Part shown: positions 1-5,121 of the stretch, piece by piece
How positions within the stretch are numbered: the stretch's first letter is position 1
Layout: the number at the start of each line of letters is the position of its first letter
NCBI GenBank assembly: GCA_003170035.1
Contig: PMZX01000171.1
Span: 1 to 6,004, forward strand
DNA length: 6,004 bases
Source of the DNA: Myxococcales bacterium
Lineage (GTDB): Bacteria; Myxococcota_A; Polyangia; Fen-1088
Reading direction: 5' to 3'
The notes under the pieces: generated by a model
The model's database searches: none
What the model was told of the DNA's origin: nothing
Seen by the model: only the letters and a program-made list of their open reading frames with translations
Translations under genes and position numbers: made by a program

Positions 1-216
1 TTGACCGTGGCGCAGAACCCTGCTGGCCAGACGACGCACACCATTGAGGGTCAAACGCTGACCGGCTGGACGACGCTCGGCGTGCTCAAGGGCTCTACGC
101 AAGAGAACAAGAAGTTGACATGGTCTGGCACGGCGGACATCAGCCAAGTGCGCATCACCACCTCGCAGAGTCCTTCTTGGGTGTCCTGGCACGAGATTCA
201 ATTCTCGCGGAACTAG
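1..216 (+). CDS. C-terminal fragment of a discoidin/F5-8 type C-like domain protein (5' end outside window)
   Basis: Seen: an open frame enters from the left edge and ends at TAG 214-216, giving 71 residues. The leading TTG is probably just an internal Leu codon, because no ribosome binding site can be seen and the fold would be incomplete. The fragment is rich in Thr, Ser and Trp, and its end (ISQVRITTSQSPSWVSWHEIQF) resembles the last strands of galactose-binding-like/discoidin (F5/8 type C) domains, where an 'xxVRIxxxxSPSWVxWxEIxF' pattern closes the beta-sandwich. Such domains usually bind carbohydrate or cell-surface ligands and sit at the ends of secreted enzymes or lipoproteins. Function of the whole protein cannot be told, since everything N-terminal is missing. 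The gene ends 290 nt before the next likely start and is followed by a strong hairpin, so it is probably a separate transcription unit from the sigma-factor cluster. Confidence 0.7.
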   Translation: MTVAQNPAGQTTHTIEGQTLTGWTTLGVLKGSTQENKKLTWSGTADISQVRITTSQSPSWVSWHEIQFSRN

Positions 217-235
217 GCGGGCGTTTCTCCTCCGC

Positions 236-254
236 GGCCGAAGAGAAAACGGCC
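236..254 (+). terminator. Small hairpin after the partial gene (part of a possible terminator region)
   Basis: A 5-bp perfect inverted repeat GGCCG (236-240) / CGGCC (250-254) encloses a 9-nt A-rich loop. It starts 20 nt after the stop codon of the upstream gene. There is no clear T-run after it, so its role as a terminator is uncertain. It may act with the stronger hairpin that begins 6 nt later. Confidence 0.3.
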
Positions 255-259
255 TCTAT

Positions 260-283
260 CTGGACGGCCAGGTGGCTGTCCAG
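260..283 (+). terminator. Strong 10-bp stem-loop, probable terminator of the partial upstream gene
   Basis: Arms CTGGACGGCC (260-269) and GGCTGTCCAG (274-283) pair over 10 bp with one G-T wobble, closing a 4-nt loop AGGT. It lies 44 nt after the upstream stop codon and well before the sigma-factor gene, which suits a transcription terminator or an RNA 3'-end stabiliser. No T-tract follows (the next bases are GTATCGCC), so if it terminates it is not a classical U-tract intrinsic terminator. High-GC genomes often show this form. Confidence 0.5.
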
Positions 284-506
284 GTATCGCCGTTCGAACT
301 CTGGCGGAAGGATATCGCGACGACCCACGAGCCGCCGACAGCAGCGTGCAGGCGGACAAGCCCGCGTGCTCATCCCGGATACTTCCCCGGGGCTGACCCG
401 CTGCGGAGAACGCTCGTTGCTGATGTTTGGTGTCATGGATCCTGCACGCTGCTGCTACCTGCGGATTCCGTTGGGGAACCGATCCTGTGCTAGAAGCACA
501 GCCTCG
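284..506. other. Non-coding upstream region of the sigma-factor cluster
   Basis: About 220 nt without a convincing gene. Several frames stay open across it, but the translations are Arg/Cys-rich with no recognisable domain and look like random open frames in GC-rich DNA. The promoter of the downstream cluster should lie here. I could not identify a convincing -35/-10 pair or an ECF-type motif by eye. The in-frame ATG codons at 423 and 435 would lengthen the sigma factor by 28 or 24 residues of atypical sequence, so I treat this stretch as 5' leader. Confidence 0.4.
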
Positions 507-1157
507 ATGCCGCTCTTGAGGACGGATCGCCCGCTACTCGATCGATTTCGCGCCGGTGCACCAGAGGCCCTGGGCACGGTCTACTGGGAGTACGTTCGCA
601 AGGTCGAGCGCCTCTTGAGCGCGGGGTTCGAGGTCCGCAGCCGGGGGACTCGGGTGGACGGTGCGTGCCGCCAGCCCGGCGATCTAGCCGACCTCGTGCA
701 GGAGGTGTTTGTGCGGGCTTTCTCGGAGAAGAGCCGACGCGCGTACGACGGGATGCGCGACTACGGGCCGTACCTCTACGCCATCGCCCGCAATGTTCTG
801 ATCGACTGGGCGCGAGTGCGCGGACGCGAGATCCCGTCGCCGTGGACGGAGCTCGATGCGGCGATCGAGATGACGCCGGTGTCTGAGGACGCGGCGCCCT
901 GGGCGGATCCCCTGACCCTGCGGGTGGTCGAGGAATACCTGGGCGCGCTTCCTGAGGACTTGCGTGAAGTGCACAGACTCCGCCACGAGCAAGGCCTTTC
1001 ACAAGAGCAGGCCGCCATGAGACTTGGCGTGGGTCGGCAGACGCTGCGCACCCTCGAACGGCGCTTGCGGGAGGGGCTGGCAGCCGCTCTCGACGCCGCG
1101 GGAATCGGCACCGACGACCAACCAGAATTGGCCCGAGTCCGAAGGGAAGGAGGGTAG
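507..1157 (+). CDS. ECF-type (sigma-70 family) RNA polymerase sigma factor
   Basis: A 216-residue cytoplasmic sigma factor that would direct RNA polymerase to specific promoters. Seen: an N-terminal LLDRFRAGAPEALGTVYWEYV helix typical of sigma region 2 (residues about 10-30), then DLADLVQEVFVRAFS (60-73, region 2.2 core-binding helix) and YGPYLYAIARNVLIDWAR (86-103, regions 2.3-2.4). After a linker, region 4 spans about 137-192 with a helix-turn-helix at LSQEQAAMRLGVGRQTLRTLERRL (164-187, given here as its conserved span). An extra stretch at about 40-58 separates the first two region 2 helices, a variation seen in some myxobacterial ECF proteins. The start at 507 is chosen because the sigma homology begins right after it; a purine-rich AGAAG (492-496) lies upstream. 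The in-frame ATG at 423 is an alternative with unconvincing N-terminal sequence. The stop is 10 nt before the next gene, a transmembrane protein, so the two are very probably co-transcribed. Family assignment is firm; the regulon is unknown. Confidence 0.88.
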   Translation: MPLLRTDRPLLDRFRAGAPEALGTVYWEYVRKVERLLSAGFEVRSRGTRVDGACRQPGDLADLVQEVFVRAFSEKSRRAYDGMRDYGPYLYAIARNVLIDWARVRGREIPSPWTELDAAIEMTPVSEDAAPWADPLTLRVVEEYLGALPEDLREVHRLRHEQGLSQEQAAMRLGVGRQTLRTLERRLREGLAAALDAAGIGTDDQPELARVRREGG

Positions 1158-1167
1158 GTGTGCCGTC

Positions 1168-1791
1168 ATGAAACACACACGCACGACTGAAGAGATCGAT
1201 TCTCTGCTCGGACGCGGAGGAATAGGCGCCGCTCGACGCGATACTATTCTCGAATCGGTCTTGGCGCGTGTCAGGGCGGAGGCGCCCGCTCGGTCGCGCT
1301 GGCGCTGGTCCCTCGCGGGACTCGGTGCTGCGGCGGCCGCTGCGGCGGCGCTGTTTCTCCTCGTGCCCCGGTTCTCGCCGCCCGCCTCGTCGCCTTTTCG
1401 GGCAAAAGGGACAGTGGCACCTGCGACCAAGCCGTCTGCAGAGATCGAGTGTCTGGGCGCGACGCTGGACGCGTGTCCGACTGGATCGCTCCTCGTGGTG
1501 CGCGTGGCCGGTGTGCGCGGGTATGTGTCCGCGTGGGCCGAGCCGGCGGGCGGGGGCGAGAGGATCTGGTACTTCTCGGCCGACACTTCCTCCCCGCTGG
1601 TGGACGCCGTATCAACCAGTCCGGCCGTTGCCACCCGCGCGGTCAAGCTCGGCCCTGAGCACGCCGCCGGAGCCTATGTGGTCGAGGTTCGCGTGACTGA
1701 CAAACCGATCGCACGCGACGAGCTCCTGCGCTTGCCCGAGGACGCGGCGCTGGCAAAGGGACGGGCTCGCCTCACGGTCACGCTGCCATGA
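1168..1791 (+). CDS. Single-pass membrane protein, putative anti-sigma/regulatory partner of the ECF sigma factor
   Basis: 207 residues. Seen: a short N-terminal cytoplasmic part of about 46 residues with charged helices (TTEEIDSLLGRGGIG, then RDTILESVLARVRAE), one Ala-rich transmembrane segment at about 47-68 ending in LFLLVPRF, a Pro/Ser/Ala-rich linker, and a predicted beta-rich exterior domain from about 92 to the end. The exterior domain carries two cysteines (C95, C103) and the strand LLVVRVAGVRGYVSAWAEP, recalling the extracytoplasmic domains (DUF4384-like) often seen beside myxobacterial caspase genes. Known: ECF sigma factors are commonly controlled by a co-encoded single-pass anti-sigma factor. 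Inferred from position: this protein could have that role, but the zinc-binding HxxxCxxC motif of classical ZAS anti-sigma factors is absent. A GGAGG (1149-1153) sits 14 nt before ATG 1168, which is rather far, and it overlaps the end of the sigma gene. Role uncertain, gene real. Confidence 0.8.
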   Translation: MKHTRTTEEIDSLLGRGGIGAARRDTILESVLARVRAEAPARSRWRWSLAGLGAAAAAAAALFLLVPRFSPPASSPFRAKGTVAPATKPSAEIECLGATLDACPTGSLLVVRVAGVRGYVSAWAEPAGGGERIWYFSADTSSPLVDAVSTSPAVATRAVKLGPEHAAGAYVVEVRVTDKPIARDELLRLPEDAALAKGRARLTVTLP

Positions 1792-1854
1792 GACGCCGAT
1801 GTGGCGACCGATCTCTTGCAGATGCCGAGCCCCCTGCGGCTGCAACCCATGTGA

Positions 1855-1876
1855 ACGGGTTCATCCAGGGAACCGT
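1855..1876 (+). terminator. Hairpin with one bulge after the membrane-protein gene
   Basis: ACGG (1855-1858) pairs with CCGT (1873-1876), and TTC (1860-1862) with GAA (1870-1872), leaving G1859 bulged and a 7-nt loop. It starts 63 nt after the stop of the membrane-protein gene. No T-tract follows. It could be a weak terminator or processing site separating the regulatory pair from the caspase genes; chance is also possible. Confidence 0.25.
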
Positions 1877-1909
1877 CCACAGCCAAGCACACGGAGGCGA
1901 GAGGATAGG

Positions 1910-2077
1910 ATGCAGAGTCTTGCACTGACGGGGCTGACATTTCCGCCCCGATCGCGTCTTCCTCGCCAACGCCAAGGGCGCGAATCTACGTCTGTCCTGC
2001 GTTGGCGCCACCCTTGCAGGCAACAGGCGACCGTGAAAAAGGCATCCGCAGTTCTTCATCACCTTACGTCACCATGA
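1910..2077 (+). CDS. Possible 55-residue leader ORF overlapping the caspase start (doubtful)
   Basis: An ATG at 1910 follows an AGAGGA (1900-1905) and a GGAGG (1893-1897), a plausible ribosome binding region. The frame runs to TGA 2075-2077, which overlaps the caspase ATG at 2074 in the classical ATGA arrangement used for translational coupling. The peptide is Arg-rich with no recognisable domain, and its third codon positions are only about half G/C, unlike the flanking genes, so it is unlikely to be a conserved functional protein. If it is translated, its main effect may be regulatory: ribosomes would melt the 1929-1950 hairpin and deliver translation to the caspase start, which has no Shine-Dalgarno sequence of its own. 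A shorter version starting at GTG 2033 (14 residues) is also possible. Confidence 0.2.
   Translation: MQSLALTGLTFPPRSRLPRQRQGRESTSVLRWRHPCRQQATVKKASAVLHHLTSP
1929..1950 (+). promoter_or_regulatory. GC-rich hairpin in the caspase leader (possible attenuator)
   Basis: A perfect 6-bp inverted repeat CGGGGC (1929-1934) / GCCCCG (1945-1950) encloses a 10-nt loop. It sits inside the possible leader ORF and 124 nt before the caspase start. It could attenuate transcription or shield translation, but a 6-bp GC stem can occur by chance in DNA of this composition. Confidence 0.3.
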
Positions 2078-3612
2078 AACGCGCAGCCTTGCTGGTGTTG
2101 TCACTCGGGCTGGCCTCGCCGCAGGCCCAGGCTGCCACGGCGCTGTTCTCCCTGGCCATCGGCCACAACGGGCTTCCCCCTGACACGCGCGCCTCGGGCG
2201 TCGGCGTGCTTAGCTTCGCGGATGACGACGCCCTGGCGGTGCACGAGTTGGCCCGCACGGTCGCGCGGCGCTCGGTGGTTCTGGCGCTTCCGGATCGCGC
2301 AACCCAGGCCCGCTATCCGTCGAGCAGCGAAGCCCGGCCGCCGTCCGTGGCCGAACTGCGCCGCGTTCTGGCCGAGTTGGGCGCCGACATCACGCGCGCC
2401 ACACGCGCCGGCGACGAGGTGACGGTGTGGTTTTTCTACAGTGGCCACGGCTGGCTGGACGACGAAGGCCGCGCCAATCTGACCCTTGCTGACGGCGCGC
2501 TGTCGCAGGACATGCTCTACAACGAGGTGCTGCCCGCGCTGCCCGGCCGCACGGTGCATTTGATGATCGACGCCTGCCATGCCGAAGCCCTGATCCGTCC
2601 GCGCGACGTCACCGCCGAGACCGTGGAGATCTCCGCGTTGGAAGTGGCTTCCGCGTCGCTGCGCAAACGACTGGCCCAGCTTCCCAATGTTGGCGCCATC
2701 ATGGCCAGCGCCAGCAATACCCAGGCCCATGAATGGGACGACTACCAGACCGGCGTGTTCACGCACGAACTGCTGTCCGGTTTGCGGGGCGGCGCGGATG
2801 TCAATGGTGATGGCCGGGTGGAGTACAGCGAAATCGCCGCCTTTCTAGCTGCCGCCAACCGTGAAGTCACCGACCCGCGCGCGCGCCTGACCACCCTGGT
2901 CGCTGCGCCCAAGCTCTATCCGCGGGTTGCCATTGTGGACACGCGCAGTGCCCGCAACATCGCTCGCCTGCAAGGCCAGGCCCATCAACTGGGCCGCTTT
3001 CAGATCGATGATCAACGTGGCAATCGCCTGCTCGACCTGCGGGCCGAATCCGGCTTTGTTGTCGATGTCGTCGTGCCCGCCGGCGAGCCCATCCTGCTCA
3101 GCAACGAGAGCGGCGAAGCCACGATTGTGGCCAGCGCCGACAGCCCGACCAACCTCGAGGAGGTGGTGCTGGAAAAAGGGCGCGCGCGGCCCCGCGGCGT
3201 CGTGGCCGAATCCATGCGCCGTGGCCTTTTCGCGGCGGAGTTCGGGCCCTCGTACTACGGAGGCTTCGTTGACAGGGCCGACTCGCAGATGGTCCCGGTG
3301 GAGCTGTCTCCCGCAGGGGTTCGCGTCGTGGCCGGGCACCCGTCGCGGAGCGGAAATCACCAGGCCGCTTGGTCCGCTTTTGCCGTCGCCAGCGCCTCGG
3401 TGGCGGTGTCCGGCTTCTTCGGGGTTTTGGCTGGCCGGGCCTATGCCGATTTCCAAGACACGAACCTGGAACGACCATCGATGGCCGCCCGCGATCGCTA
3501 CGAACGCTACGGAATCCTGGCGCTCAGCGTGGCCGCAGCAGGCGTCCTGTCCGGAGCCTTGGGCTATTGGCTGTGGAATCACGACAACACCGGCCGTGCC
3601 AGCCGGCGGTGA
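2074..3612 (+). CDS. Exported caspase-family (peptidase C14-like) protein with EF-hand loop and C-terminal membrane hairpin
   Basis: 512 residues. Seen: a signal peptide MKRAALLVLSLGLASPQAQA with likely cleavage after residue 20; a caspase-hemoglobinase fold from about 22 to 280 with the catalytic His in FYSGHG (H125) and catalytic Cys in IDACHA (C168), the usual spacing; a canonical EF-hand calcium loop DVNGDGRVEYSE at 242-253 with Asp/Asn/Asp at positions 1, 3, 5, Gly at 6 and Glu at 12; a beta-rich region at about 290-410 with FGPSYYGGFVD near 415; then two hydrophobic segments (about 433-455 and 480-501) joined by a charged loop. The topology predicted is a periplasmic caspase domain anchored to the inner membrane by a C-terminal hairpin. 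Known: bacterial caspase homologs cleave after basic (meta-/orthocaspase) or other residues and some need calcium. The substrate is unknown. The start at 2074 is set by the signal peptide although no Shine-Dalgarno precedes it; the frame is open further upstream (ATG 2002) without supporting sequence. The lipoprotein gene follows after 12 nt. Confidence 0.88.
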   Translation: MKRAALLVLSLGLASPQAQAATALFSLAIGHNGLPPDTRASGVGVLSFADDDALAVHELARTVARRSVVLALPDRATQARYPSSSEARPPSVAELRRVLAELGADITRATRAGDEVTVWFFYSGHGWLDDEGRANLTLADGALSQDMLYNEVLPALPGRTVHLMIDACHAEALIRPRDVTAETVEISALEVASASLRKRLAQLPNVGAIMASASNTQAHEWDDYQTGVFTHELLSGLRGGADVNGDGRVEYSEIAAFLAAANREVTDPRARLTTLVAAPKLYPRVAIVDTRSARNIARLQGQAHQLGRFQIDDQRGNRLLDLRAESGFVVDVVVPAGEPILLSNESGEATIVASADSPTNLEEVVLEKGRARPRGVVAESMRRGLFAAEFGPSYYGGFVDRADSQMVPVELSPAGVRVVAGHPSRSGNHQAAWSAFAVASASVAVSGFFGVLAGRAYADFQDTNLERPSMAARDRYERYGILALSVAAAGVLSGALGYWLWNHDNTGRASRR

Positions 3613-3624
3613 AAGAAGACCCTC

Positions 3625-5061
3625 ATGATGCGCCCCATCTGCCTAGTCGCCCTGTTGCCGGCGCTCTTCTTTGGTGCTTGTTTGCTCGAGCCCAAGACCG
3701 GCTGCCGCATCACAGATGATTGCGCCCCAGGCCGGGTGTGCGTGGCCGGGACCTGCCAGCGCCCGGGCCACGACGCCGGCCTGGACGCGAGATCCGACAG
3801 ACAATCTTCGACCGATGGGGCGATCAATCCTTCGGAAACGCAGAGCCCCGACCTTGCTGGTGGTCCTGATGGTGCACAGGTAGTCGACGCGGCACCGGAT
3901 GCCCCTGCCATGATCGATGCGCCCAACGGCCCGGCTGGCCTGGACGCGAGCCCTGAAAAGCAATTTTCGGGGGATGTGGCGAGTCCCGATCCTGCCGCTG
4001 CGCCTGATATGGCTCCACAGGTAGCCGACGCGGCGCCTGACGCCCCGACCGCTGTTGCGATCGATGCGCCCGACAGCCAGGCTGGCCTCGACGCGAGTTC
4101 CGACGGACAACCCACGCAGCATGTGGCGATTGATTCGAGCTCCGACCTCCCCAGTGGTCCGGACACGGTACCCGATTCGGCTGCGCTACCGACCGACGCA
4201 GCGTCGGATGCCCCGAGTGCGCCCACGATCGATGCGCCGCTATCTTCGGATGTGCCACAGAGTGGCATCGATGCCAGCGCCGCGGGCTGCGATGGGATCA
4301 GCCTCCCGCCAAACGCGGTGTCTTGGGAAGACTTCCGCGCCCAATCTCCGCGCGAACCCTGGATCGGTGGCCGATACATTGTAGACGGCGACCTCGCCCT
4401 CGACGAGGCTGGCTTGCGGCGCTACTACGACGCGTGGTTTGCGGCCGTGGGCGTAGCCCCCGAGAACTTGGCTCCCATGGGAGCCACCGCGGTCTGGTTG
4501 TCCCCTGATTCCTTCTTCCTTTCCTATTGCATCAGCACCGCTTTCGGCGCCAATTTCGTCGCGGTTGAAGCCGCGATGCTGGCCGCTACGGCTTCGTGGA
4601 GCGACCGAGTCGGGGTTGAGTACACCTATGTGCCCGAGGAAAACGCCAACTGCAACGCCGACAACACGAACGTCACCTTCGACATTCGCCCCGTCTCTGG
4701 GGCCGGCTACGCGGCTGTTTCGTTCTTCCCCGACAGCCCACGACCGGCGCGGTCGCTGCTGGTTGACACCACCGCGTTCGCCGCCGCTGCCGGCAGCGTT
4801 GATCTGGAAGCCACTCTTCGCCACCAACTTGGGCACACGTTGGGATTCCAGCACGAACGCCTGTGGCTCAATCCCGCCTGCACCTCGGAAGACAGCCGCC
4901 TGGCCGTCAAGATAGCCAATTACGACATCGATTCTGTCATGCACCTGCCCGCCTGCCGCCCGAGCGAACTCGGCGGCACAATCCAAACCGAAGGTGATCT
5001 CGTCGGGGCCATAGCTATATACGGCCTGTCCCCGGCCTTGATCGTCGTGAACGCACTGTGA
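3625..5061 (+). CDS. Lipoprotein with Asp/Ala/Pro repeat linker and matrixin/M57-like metzincin domain lacking the catalytic Glu
   Basis: 478 residues. Seen: a lipoprotein signal ending LFFGAC with the lipidated C19; no Asp follows at +2, so outer-membrane sorting is expected by the usual rule. A Cys-rich module (C27, C33, C39, C44; GCRITDDCAPGRVCVAGTCQ) is typical of myxobacterial lipoproteins. Residues about 51-213 form a low-complexity Asp/Ala/Pro/Ser linker of three imperfect repeats. A metzincin-like domain follows (about 222-470): SYCISTAFG, then HQLGHTLGFQHE at 400-411, with H400, H404 and H410 as zinc ligands and a candidate Met-turn SVMH (M439). The residue after H400 is Gln, where active zincins have the catalytic Glu, so hydrolysis is probably lost or strongly reduced. 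Related myxobacterial proteins are annotated as matrixin or M57 metalloproteases. GAAGA (3615-3619) precedes two adjacent ATGs (3625, 3628); either could be the start. It lies 12 nt after the caspase gene, clearly the same operon. Confidence 0.87.
   Translation: MMRPICLVALLPALFFGACLLEPKTGCRITDDCAPGRVCVAGTCQRPGHDAGLDARSDRQSSTDGAINPSETQSPDLAGGPDGAQVVDAAPDAPAMIDAPNGPAGLDASPEKQFSGDVASPDPAAAPDMAPQVADAAPDAPTAVAIDAPDSQAGLDASSDGQPTQHVAIDSSSDLPSGPDTVPDSAALPTDAASDAPSAPTIDAPLSSDVPQSGIDASAAGCDGISLPPNAVSWEDFRAQSPREPWIGGRYIVDGDLALDEAGLRRYYDAWFAAVGVAPENLAPMGATAVWLSPDSFFLSYCISTAFGANFVAVEAAMLAATASWSDRVGVEYTYVPEENANCNADNTNVTFDIRPVSGAGYAAVSFFPDSPRPARSLLVDTTAFAAAAGSVDLEATLRHQLGHTLGFQHERLWLNPACTSEDSRLAVKIANYDIDSVMHLPACRPSELGGTIQTEGDLVGAIAIYGLSPALIVVNAL
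3775..4263 (+). repeat. Three imperfect ~150-180-nt tandem repeats encoding the Asp/Ala/Pro linker
   Basis: Units begin at 3775, 3934 and 4081, each opening with AGLDA (codons GCN-GGC-CTN-GAC-GCG) and reaching a D-AAPDAP / xIDAP segment; a last GIDA echo follows at 4264. The 12-mer GATCGATGCGCC occurs at 3912, 4059 and 4227, showing that similarity is at DNA level and not just compositional bias. Unit lengths differ (53, 49 and about 61 codons), all in frame. It encodes a flexible acidic stalk between the lipid anchor and the zincin domain, and could expand or contract by recombination. Confidence 0.75.
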
Positions 5062-5121
5062 AGAAACTGCCAACCAGGATTCCGCCAAGGCCCGCAATCA
5101 CTCAGACAAGGAGACGTCATC

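Larger units (their letters stand above)
1792..2073. other. 282-nt spacer between membrane protein and caspase gene, with hairpins and a possible leader ORF
   Basis: This gap is much longer than the 10-nt and 12-nt gaps elsewhere in the cluster. It contains two inverted repeats (1855-1876 and 1929-1950) and a short open frame at 1910-2077. Third-position GC in the frames here looks lower than in the flanking genes, so most of it is probably non-coding leader. It may hold an internal promoter or an attenuator for the caspase gene. No promoter motif was convincing by eye. Confidence 0.4.

Noticed and set aside
115..120. Perfect TTGACA, a sigma-70 -35 hexamer
   Set aside because: It lies inside the coding end of the first gene and has no matching -10 element at 16-18 nt spacing; the nearest gene start is almost 400 nt away.
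423..506. N-terminal extension of the sigma factor from ATG 423 or 435
   Set aside because: The extra residues (MFGVMDPARCCYLRIP and on) do not resemble the N-terminus of sigma factors, whereas the homology begins just after ATG 507. It cannot be fully excluded.
490..1176. Long open frame of 228 codons on the minus strand opposite the sigma factor
   Set aside because: Arg/Pro/Ser-rich translation with no domain; it lies antisense to a clearly recognisable sigma factor and is explained by high-GC codon usage of that gene.
2002..2073. Upstream extension of the caspase protein from ATG 2002
   Set aside because: It would bury the clear signal peptide that begins at 2074 behind 24 polar residues.
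2101..2766. Open frame of 221 codons on the minus strand opposite the caspase gene
   Set aside because: His/Gly/Arg-rich translation without motifs; the plus strand here has the caspase catalytic motifs in a continuous frame.
3579..4379. Open frame of 266 codons on the minus strand with Ser/Gly/Ala-rich, repeat-like translation
   Set aside because: Its repeats are only the antisense image of the plus-strand Asp/Ala/Pro linker; there is no signal or domain supporting it.
4240..5097. Open frame of 285 codons on the minus strand opposite the zincin domain
   Set aside because: No recognisable domain, and the plus strand encodes the zinc-binding helix and conserved zincin sequence.
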